Shown here one piece after another: positions 1 to 5,408 of a stretch of DNA of 5,408 nucleotides. The stretch spans positions 1 through 5,408 of the forward strand of contig DEKL01000137.1 in assembly GCA_002353835.1 (NCBI GenBank), in the 5' to 3' direction. The first letter of the stretch is position 1. The number at the start of each line of letters is the position of its first letter. Position numbers and translations under genes: made by a program. Below the pieces are notes generated by a model, which was not told the origin of the DNA, ran no database searches, and worked only from the letters and a program-made list of their open reading frames with translations. This stretch comes from Alphaproteobacteria bacterium UBA2723 (lineage in GTDB: Bacteria > Pseudomonadota > Alphaproteobacteria > RF32 > CAG-239).

Positions 1-3000
1 GATTTATGCCGATCTTTCTCCAGTGGATAAGAAAATCTTAAAAGAAGAGCGAATTAAGCTTTTAGAAGAAATGAAACCTAAGCGGGGCGATAACTATAAT
101 TATCACTTTGAAGAAAAATTTTTGGAATGTATGCTTAATGAACCAAGTTGGGAATTAGCATACTCAAAAGCAAATGTAATGGAGTATTCCGCTGATTACG
201 GTGATGTGGAATTAAATTTGCCGCCGGCAAAATTTGGCCGATATGTTCAAGAAAAATTCGGTCATTTACGCGAAATAACCGATGAAAAAGAAGCTCGTCT
301 GCTACTGGTTAATATGAGAATTATGCAAAGTACTGTTTCTCGTCAAGCATGGCGGGATTTGGTTAATCAGAGAGTGTTGAATTTATCTCACGGCAAAGAG
401 GATATCGGGCAGACAATACCTAAAGTAATGCTTTTCGGCGAGACAAGATTAGATGACTTTTATCCGGTAAAGCGTGTTCATAACGATATTGTGCTTATGG
501 ACGGTAATGAATTGTTTTTGATTGATAAAGAAGGTGTCATCAATGCCGTGGAAAATGATGTCAAAAAAATTCATGAACGCATGATTGCCAACCAGATTAA
601 CGAAACCGTTCAAATCTTAAATGATATTCGCAGCGGGCAGGAAGTTGATGATAAATTAAAAGTTAAAACCTTGATCAAGGCTTGGTTGATGAGCTCTCCT
701 GATGTGGTTGATGTCTATCCCGATGGCACAAAGGCGCTTGTTGTTTCTGATTCCAGCGAGATGAGTAAAGGACTTCAAATATTTGGCGATGAGACCTACC
801 TTGGTATGGCAAATATTGAGCCGTATCTGACTGCGGAAGCCAAAGCCTTTTGGAATGAAAGATTTGAGCCGGAAGCTTCTCGGCCGTATGAGCACTTTTT
901 GGCAGATACACTGGTTAAGGGTATCAAAGAGGAATATACCAAAGATGTGCTTGATAATGATATAGAGCTGATGCTGGAAGGTTTACATCGTGAGGGAATT
1001 GAAAAGCGACCGGAGCTGACCGAAAAAATTGCTAAGGCCTTCTTAAGCCGTGAAGATGCTATATTTTCTGAAAGCATTGTCGGTAAAATTTCGGCAATTA
1101 AACTGAAACAACATCTTGAAGCGGGACATAGCTTAGATGATTTTGTATTTCCTTTTGAAAAAGAATATGAAGCCTATTTTAATCGCCTTAAAGCAGAAGG
1201 AGATTATAAAGAACTTTTTGATTATAAGACGAGGACGTATTACACCTATGAATTGCTTAAAAAAGATCCGAATATTGATTTAAGCCAGATTATTGTTGAA
1301 AAAAACGAATGGCTTACGGAAAGTGCTTTTGCTTTAAACGAAGTTTCTTTATCATTTGATGACATGCCTGATGAATTTCGTGAGCAACTTAGACAACGTG
1401 TTCAAGAAAATATTGATAATCCTAAAAACTGGGGAGACGGAACGGTTGCCGAGGGTATGACAGAGGCGCCGTTTGCCGAGAGATTTTATGAGATTTGTGC
1501 GGGATTACAAAATCCATTTGTAACATTTAATCAAGCCGAAATATTGCAAAATGTGGCACTTTCCCTTTATCAGCAAGCTTCTGTGCAGGATAAACTGAAG
1601 TATTATGCGGCGGCAGTCGGGAATACAATTAACCGCAAAGTTGAAGAACAAGAACTTAGAAAAGCTAAAGAGCAAATTTGGAAGGTTGTCGGACCGGATT
1701 TTGAAAACAAAGATATTACCCTTAATGACCGTTTATCTCTCTTTTTAGTCGCTACCAAAAATGATTTGTTTGATGAGGCGAAAATTCATTACTTTGAAAC
1801 GCTGGTCGGTAAAGACGGTAACGGCGGTCTGTTGCAGGAAATTGAACATGCGCCGGAACCGAAGCTTAACCTCTATTTGGAACTTTTAAACAATGATAAC
1901 CGTATTCCGGATCCGGAGATACGCGGCAGGGTTATATCTTTAGCGGTTAAGCAATTTCACAAGGAAAACAGCAGCTATAATGATATGACAGCTTCGCCCC
2001 ATGACAGAGCGAATTTTACGACACATTTTGAACAGACAATAAAACTGATGAATGAAACCTACAATGTGTCCGAAATTGACCGGCATCAATTTTTGCGTGA
2101 ATTGGCAGAAGTTACATTGGCTCAGAAGGAACTTTGTCAGGTGATTAAACCTAACCCACCGAAAATCAATACGCAAGATAAAAAACTGATTGCCGGCGCA
2201 TACGGTTTAGATGGTTTGACCATGTTGATGCAAAATGATGTTGTTCGGCGGGAAGATGTTATCAATTATCTGTTGAGCGGCGGCTCGCAGGAGGATACTC
2301 AAACGGCATTATCCATGCTTCGCAGCAGTGTGATAAATGCCGGTTACAGGGGCAGTACACTTTATGTGCATGATCATATTGGTGAATATCTGAATATGTT
2401 AACGCCGCAATATCTGATGATGGCTAAAAAAGAATTTGATGCGGCGCCGCTGGAGGCAAAAGGGGCTATTATTAACCTAATCAGCGAAAGTGACAATTGG
2501 GAAAAGCATTTTGATTTGGTGGCGGATAAATTGTTTCATGATGCCGGTCAATTAGGCGATATGGGTAAAAAATTCTTAAAGGCTTATGTTTCTTCGCGTG
2601 AGGGGAGCGAACGTTGTTTTTATCTTTCGGCGATGTATGCGGCGGCAAATAATAAGACGGTTACTTTTGATGATGGTAAAAGCCCGTATAGTAGAGAGCA
2701 ACGGGCATTGGCACAGGGGTTAAGGCTGTTTTTGGAAAATTCCGGTCCGGCAGGGGTAAAACTGGCGCAGGCAATGAGCTCTTATGCTGATGTGCCGGAC
2801 TTTATCCGTGATGAGATGCAAAATGCAAAAAACAATGCTAATCCGCCGGCGAGATGGGAAGTTTTTGACTGGCTTGATAATGCCCATGAAAATGATGCGT
2901 TGACACATGGCAAAATCGGTAAACTGCTCGGTTCGGCCTCTTTCTTTGTAACCTATAATATGAAAGACGGTAACGGACAGGATAAGGTTATCAAAATTAT

Positions 3001-4582
3001 GCGGCAGGGTTCTAAAGATCTGGCAGATGCAGAGTTTGCGGTTTACAAAAACATGCTCAATAAAATGAAAGATGAATTTCCGGGGATTGAGTCTTTCAAA
3101 CGTTTGGTGGATAATGCCGCTTCTATGGTTATGGTGGAAACAAATCTTAATATCGGCGAACAGCAACTTCGTGATGCGCAAAAGCTTTATCCGGATAAGG
3201 CAAACGGGGACGGTATTGATTTTAAGGTTAATGTCATGGATTGGGAAGCACGCGGCAAAACCTGGGCGGCTATGGAAAAAGCCGAAGGAACTGATTTTAA
3301 GGATTTAGAACAGCCCTATAAAAAATCTGTTGCTAAGGCTGTCTTTACCATGGAACTTGCCAATATGCTCTCCGGTGAGCGTTTTGATTCTGACCGCTAT
3401 GCCGGACAGTATAAGTTTGATACCGCAACCAATACGATTGGAGTGTTTGATACCGGTTCCGTCAGTGTGGTGGAACCGACCGAAAAAGAAAAGCAGGTTT
3501 TAGGAACCGTGCTGGCAAATACGGTTAAAACGCTGATGAGAGGGGGCGAAAATACACCGGCCAGTGTGCTTTGTGCTGAGATTGATAAAGGTGTGACCGA
3601 GTTTTATCAGCAGGAAATAAAAGAGGGGAAATCCATACCGCCGTATTTGAGCGAATTTCAGCGCGGACTTCTGGCTTTAACCGATTTTCATAAGGAAATA
3701 CCGCCGCAGGAACTCGGTGTTTGTTTAATGCAGGCACTTAATAACGGCAAACATAAATTGGATAAGAATATTTATCAGGGATTTAAAGAAACCATATTAC
3801 AGGGCGACGGTGTGTCATTTAATCAAGAATCACCGGAAATGAAAGCGGCAATGACTGAATCTTTGATTTATTCGGTGATTGAGCCGGAAAATTCTTCTGT
3901 GATGACAAAAGAAGCGCAGTTGGCACAGTCTTGCGGTAAGTTGATGATGGCAAAGGTTTTGGAAGAAAGCAATATTTACGGTGTGTTGACACACTTGCCG
4001 CCAAAGATGAAATCTGATGACGTGCTTGAAGCTTTACAGACAACAGAAGGACAATTCCATTTTGCCAAAGGAGTGGCGAAGGAATTATTTGCGCAAATGG
4101 ATCCGAAAAAATACAGTGCTGAAGATAAGCGGCAGGTCGGGGCTTTGTTGTATAAAGTCGTGGAGCAGGGCGCTCGGCAGAAAAAACTGAAACAAGAGGT
4201 TTCTTTGCCGAAGATTTTTGAAGAGATGGCGGGCAAAGAGCCTAAGCTCGGAAAATATGCCAAAGGTATTCTGACAGTGGCCAGAATAGCGGAAAAATTT
4301 GATATGACAACTGATGTTGAGGTGTTTAAGAAAGCGGTTATTTTGGGCAGACTGGCGGATAATAATGTGCAGAATGGTTATGCAGCGGCTTTAAGAGAGA
4401 GCCCTGACAGCAGTTTTATTAAAAAGGCGCTTTCTTATGTGTCTCCGCTGTCGTTTGTGCCGAAAAAATCTGCGCGTAAACTGATTAAGTTTACGATGAA
4501 AAAGATTGCACCGAAGTGTGGTGAAATGATTGCACAAATGACACGAAACCGTGTACAGAGCAATGAAAACAAAAGAAGTTAA
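1..4582 (+). CDS. Very large protein with a divergent UbiB/ABC1/ADCK kinase-like domain (5' partial)
   Basis: I do not recognise this protein as a named family. The frame is open from position 2 and reads IYADLSP before the first candidate start (GTG at 23). That GTG has no Shine-Dalgarno sequence, so I treat the gene as cut by the left edge. Residues are numbered from the GTG; 1519 follow it. Residues 1-890 are charged and mostly helical by composition, with no signal peptide, membrane segment or known motif seen. Residues ~895-1190 carry a degenerate UbiB/ADCK atypical kinase-like domain (separate entry). Residues ~1190-1475 are again helix-like. The last 39 residues are strongly basic: 12 Lys/Arg against 2 Asp/Glu from K1481 on. 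UbiB and ADCK proteins are usually about 500-650 residues, so this is far longer and embeds the domain internally. The protein is probably cytoplasmic, or an exported effector; substrate and pathway are unknown. The reading frame is intact, with no frameshift. The stop codon overlaps that of the convergent trmJ. Confidence 0.93.
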   Translation, partial: IYADLSPVDKKILKEERIKLLEEMKPKRGDNYNYHFEEKFLECMLNEPSWELAYSKANVMEYSADYGDVELNLPPAKFGRYVQEKFGHLREITDEKEARLLLVNMRIMQSTVSRQAWRDLVNQRVLNLSHGKEDIGQTIPKVMLFGETRLDDFYPVKRVHNDIVLMDGNELFLIDKEGVINAVENDVKKIHERMIANQINETVQILNDIRSGQEVDDKLKVKTLIKAWLMSSPDVVDVYPDGTKALVVSDSSEMSKGLQIFGDETYLGMANIEPYLTAEAKAFWNERFEPEASRPYEHFLADTLVKGIKEEYTKDVLDNDIELMLEGLHREGIEKRPELTEKIAKAFLSREDAIFSESIVGKISAIKLKQHLEAGHSLDDFVFPFEKEYEAYFNRLKAEGDYKELFDYKTRTYYTYELLKKDPNIDLSQIIVEKNEWLTESAFALNEVSLSFDDMPDEFREQLRQRVQENIDNPKNWGDGTVAEGMTEAPFAERFYEICAGLQNPFVTFNQAEILQNVALSLYQQASVQDKLKYYAAAVGNTINRKVEEQELRKAKEQIWKVVGPDFENKDITLNDRLSLFLVATKNDLFDEAKIHYFETLVGKDGNGGLLQEIEHAPEPKLNLYLELLNNDNRIPDPEIRGRVISLAVKQFHKENSSYNDMTASPHDRANFTTHFEQTIKLMNETYNVSEIDRHQFLRELAEVTLAQKELCQVIKPNPPKINTQDKKLIAGAYGLDGLTMLMQNDVVRREDVINYLLSGGSQEDTQTALSMLRSSVINAGYRGSTLYVHDHIGEYLNMLTPQYLMMAKKEFDAAPLEAKGAIINLISESDNWEKHFDLVADKLFHDAGQLGDMGKKFLKAYVSSREGSERCFYLSAMYAAANNKTVTFDDGKSPYSREQRALAQGLRLFLENSGPAGVKLAQAMSSYADVPDFIRDEMQNAKNNANPPARWEVFDWLDNAHENDALTHGKIGKLLGSASFFVTYNMKDGNGQDKVIKIMRQGSKDLADAEFAVYKNMLNKMKDEFPGIESFKRLVDNAASMVMVETNLNIGEQQLRDAQKLYPDKANGDGIDFKVNVMDWEARGKTWAAMEKAEGTDFKDLEQPYKKSVAKAVFTMELANMLSGERFDSDRYAGQYKFDTATNTIGVFDTGSVSVVEPTEKEKQVLGTVLANTVKTLMRGGENTPASVLCAEIDKGVTEFYQQEIKEGKSIPPYLSEFQRGLLALTDFHKEIPPQELGVCLMQALNNGKHKLDKNIYQGFKETILQGDGVSFNQESPEMKAAMTESLIYSVIEPENSSVMTKEAQLAQSCGKLMMAKVLEESNIYGVLTHLPPKMKSDDVLEALQTTEGQFHFAKGVAKELFAQMDPKKYSAEDKRQVGALLYKVVEQGARQKKLKQEVSLPKIFEEMAGKEPKLGKYAKGILTVARIAEKFDMTTDVEVFKKAVILGRLADNNVQNGYAAALRESPDSSFIKKALSYVSPLSFVPKKSARKLIKFTMKKIAPKCGEMIAQMTRNRVQSNENKRS
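2705..3592 (+). other. Protein domain: divergent UbiB/ABC1/ADCK-like atypical kinase fold
   Basis: This domain lies at residues ~895-1190 of the large protein. Its motifs appear in family order. SGPAGVKLAQ (907-916, K913 and Q916) matches the family-specific KxGQ motif, usually GPTFIKLGQ, and is followed by a helix ending NNANPP, like the usual LQDxVPP. LLGSASFFVTY (968-978) occupies the nucleotide-loop position. KVIKIMRQG (988-996) matches VAVKVQRPG, with K991 as the ATP-site Lys. E1039 and E1046 lie in the following helix, as in ExDxxxEA. AAMEKAEGTDF (1082-1092) matches the hinge TMEWVxGxxL. DSDRYAGQ (1122-1129) aligns without gaps to HADPHPGN, with the catalytic-type D1124 kept and Asn changed to Q1129. 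IGVFDTGS (1139-1146) replaces the DFG motif, keeping D1143. The family includes UbiB and COQ8, which support ubiquinone synthesis through ATP binding or ATPase activity. The assignment rests on motif order and spacing read by eye; activity and substrate are not inferred. Confidence 0.72.
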
Positions 4583-5289
4583 TCTTTATGGCTTAAAATA
4601 TTGACAATGCCGTAGAGGGAATTTAGTTCCTGTTCGGTTAATTCGGCGCGGGTGAAGATGTTATTAACGTTGCGCAACAGGGTTTCGGTCATATCCGGTT
4701 TTATTTTTGGATTTACTTTAATTTTACTGTCTAACATGTTGAGAAAGTTGAATAATTTTTCTTTATTTACAACTTCGCCACCGTTGGTGATGAAGCGTTT
4801 TCCTTCAACACTAATGGTCGTTTTATAATACTCATAGCAGATGATTAAAACCGCTTGCGCCAAGTTTAACGACGAATGTTCCGGGTTTAACGGGATTTCT
4901 ATTATCTTATCGGCAAGCGAGATATCTTCGTTTTCTAACCCCGTTCTTTCACAGCCGAACATGACACCGAGTTTTTTATTTTCAGGTGTGTGTTGCATGG
5001 CATATTCTGCCGTCATCACCTCTTTGACCTGATGCCTCGGGCGGGCGGTTGCGGCATAAACAACCTCTAAATCTGCCAAGGCTTCTTTGGTGTTTTCATA
5101 GATTTTGGCATTTTGCAAAATTTCTTCGGATTTTGACGAAGCACGCAAGGCAATTTCCGCCGTCGGCGACTGCTCGGGGGCAACCACGCGCAATTCTTTA
5201 ACATTGCAGTTTTTCATGGCTCGGGCAACCATGCCGATATTTTCGGCTAATTGCGGTTTGACTAAAATGATAATCGGGGCAGTGGTCAT
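4579..5289 (-). CDS. trmJ: tRNA (cytidine/uridine-32) 2'-O-methyltransferase TrmJ (SPOUT/SpoU family)
   Basis: TrmJ enzymes transfer a methyl group from S-adenosylmethionine to the 2'-hydroxyl of nucleotide 32 in the tRNA anticodon loop, in the cytoplasm and as a homodimer. The 236-residue product has the three SpoU motifs. Motif 1 is NIGMVARAMKN (residues 17-27, with R23 at the conserved Arg). Motif 2 is GVMFGCERTGLENEDI (108-123), followed by the IIEIPLNP strand. Motif 3 is SSLNLAQAVLIICYEYY (139-155), which forms the knotted cofactor site. The C-terminal part (about 177-236) has RNVNNIFTRAELTEQELNSLYGI, closely matching the TrmJ-specific tail (LRRLFTRA..ELNILRGI in E. coli). This argues for TrmJ rather than TrmL or TrmH. 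Length is normal for the family. The ATG at 5289 is supported by AGAGGAA a few bases upstream. The 3' end overlaps the convergent large gene by 4 bp. A-32 activity, known in some TrmJ enzymes, cannot be predicted here. Confidence 0.92.
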   Translation of the reverse strand: MTTAPIIILVKPQLAENIGMVARAMKNCNVKELRVVAPEQSPTAEIALRASSKSEEILQNAKIYENTKEALADLEVVYAATARPRHQVKEVMTAEYAMQHTPENKKLGVMFGCERTGLENEDISLADKIIEIPLNPEHSSLNLAQAVLIICYEYYKTTISVEGKRFITNGGEVVNKEKLFNFLNMLDSKIKVNPKIKPDMTETLLRNVNNIFTRAELTEQELNSLYGIVNILSHKD

Positions 5290-5294
5290 GCGTA

Positions 5295-5301
5295 TTCCTC
5301 T
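5295..5301 (-). promoter_or_regulatory. Ribosome binding site of trmJ
   Basis: The minus strand reads AGAGGAA, ending five bases before the ATG (spacer TACGC). This is a good Shine-Dalgarno match at suitable spacing and fixes the trmJ start at 5289. Confidence 0.75.
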
Positions 5302-5337
5302 GATTTGTTTTTTTATGGAAAGAATAATAAGGCGCGC

Positions 5338-5364
5338 AAAAAATTTTGCAAGGCAAAATTTTTT
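5338..5364. terminator. Inner A/T-rich hairpin, possible weak bidirectional terminator
   Basis: AAAAAATTTTGC, loop AAG, GCAAAATTTTTT forms a perfect 12-bp stem with a 3-base loop. Both strands end the stem in a run of at least six T. That resembles an intrinsic terminator working in either direction. However, the stem has only two G-C pairs and no clearly identified gene ends here, so termination strength is doubtful. If transcription starts at the TATAAT on the minus strand, a shortened form of this hairpin would sit at the very 5' end of the trmJ mRNA. Confidence 0.4.
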
Positions 5365-5366
5365 TA

Positions 5367-5372
5367 ATTATA
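5367..5372 (-). promoter_or_regulatory. Candidate -10 element of the trmJ promoter
   Basis: The minus strand has a perfect TATAAT, immediately preceded by TG. A transcript would start near 5360, giving a leader of about 70 bases before the trmJ ATG. No convincing -35 is present: the hexamer at 17-bp spacing reads GCGTAG. The element lies inside the nested inverted repeat, between the inner hairpin and the outer GC-rich arm. It could be fortuitous in this AT-rich stretch. Confidence 0.45.
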
Positions 5373-5385
5373 CAGCGCGCCTTAA

Positions 5386-5398
5386 ACGGCTACGCCGT
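5386..5398. repeat. Small GC-rich inverted repeat at the right edge
   Basis: ACGGC, loop TAC, GCCGT forms a perfect 5-bp stem. It sits just outside the nested repeat, in sequence visibly more GC-rich than the rest of the intergenic region. On the minus strand it is followed by TTT. It is too short to assign a role, and the window ends ten bases later. Confidence 0.35.
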
Positions 5399-5408
5399 CG
5401 CCTGCACG

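Larger units (their letters stand above)
5328..5384. repeat. Nested inverted repeat upstream of trmJ (outer arms)
   Basis: TAAGGCGCGC at 5328-5337 and GCGCGCCTTA at 5375-5384 are a perfect 10-bp inverted repeat. They enclose a 12-bp hairpin (5338-5364) plus ten unpaired bases (5365-5374) that contain the TATAAT. The left outer arm abuts the inner stem directly, so on one strand the whole element can fold as a 22-bp stem with a one-sided 10-base bulge. Possible roles are a bidirectional terminator, a regulator binding site, or a small dispersed palindromic repeat. The symmetry is certain; the role is not. Confidence 0.8.

Noticed and set aside
23..25. GTG as the true start of the large gene
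   Set aside because: The frame is open upstream to the edge and no Shine-Dalgarno sequence precedes the GTG. It is only the first start-like codon in the window.
1811..2976. A 14-base repeat, AAAGACGGTAACGG, at 1811-1824 and 2963-2976, encoding KDGNG twice; possible calcium-binding loops
   Set aside because: Only two copies over 1.1 kb, without the full EF-hand or RTX spacing of acidic residues. The second lies in the turn before the ATP-site Lys, where such a DG-rich turn is expected in this family.
2720..3181. 153-codon open frame on the minus strand
   Set aside because: It lies wholly within the kinase-like domain of the large gene, which has clear motif conservation. The translation is Phe/His/Ile-rich with no domain character, typical of an antisense shadow.
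3976..4263. 95-codon open frame on the minus strand
   Set aside because: Antisense to a clean coding region, rich in Ser/Cys/Phe, no ribosome binding site considered convincing and no recognisable motif.
4571..4590. AAAGA/TCTTT symmetry around the shared stop codons as a terminator
   Set aside because: The arms are about five A/T-rich bases, the pairing is imperfect, and there is no G-C stem, so it would not form a credible intrinsic terminator.
4841..5032. 63-codon plus-strand frame inside trmJ
   Set aside because: It is the complement of the most conserved part of TrmJ (motifs 2 and 3), so its openness is explained by that gene.
1..5408. CRISPR array, tRNA or rRNA gene, transposase or attachment site
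   Set aside because: No regularly spaced repeats, cloverleaf-like sequence, ribosomal RNA sequence or transposase-like protein was seen; nearly all of the window is covered by two intact genes.

Overview
The window holds two convergent protein genes and a short, structured intergenic tail. Base composition is AT-rich to moderate (about 40-45% GC by eye). The TrmJ-type protein has an N-terminal motif (LAENIGMVARAMKN followed by KELRVVAP, and later AATARPRHQVKEV) that resembles alphaproteobacterial versions of the family. My best guess is therefore a low-GC, possibly host-associated alphaproteobacterium. This is inferred from family resemblance and composition only.

Positions 1-4582 (+) hold most of one very large gene. 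The reading frame is already open at the left edge, and the first possible start (GTG at 23) has no ribosome binding site, so the true N-terminus lies outside the window. At least 1526 residues are encoded here. The first ~890 residues are helix-rich and I do not recognise them. Residues ~895-1190 (numbered from the GTG) contain, in the right order and spacing, degenerate versions of the hallmark motifs of the UbiB/ABC1/ADCK atypical kinase-like family: SGPAGVKLAQ (KxGQ motif), a small-residue nucleotide loop, VIKIMRQG (ATP-site Lys), a Glu-rich helix, SDRYAGQ (in place of ADPHPGN) and VFDTGS (in place of DFG). A ~330-residue helical region and a strongly basic tail follow. This large protein with a buried divergent kinase-like domain is the most interesting object in the window.

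Positions 4579-5289 (-) hold a complete SPOUT-class tRNA 2'-O-methyltransferase, very probably trmJ. Its stop codon and that of the large gene lie within one shared TTAA, so the two genes overlap tail to tail by 4 bp with no room for a dedicated terminator.

Positions 5290-5408 are the trmJ upstream region. They hold a good ribosome binding site, a perfect TATAAT on the minus strand, and a striking nested inverted repeat: 10-bp GC-rich outer arms around a 12-bp hairpin. A small GC-rich hairpin sits at the right edge. Nothing in the window links the two genes functionally; trmJ is housekeeping, and the large protein's role is unknown.
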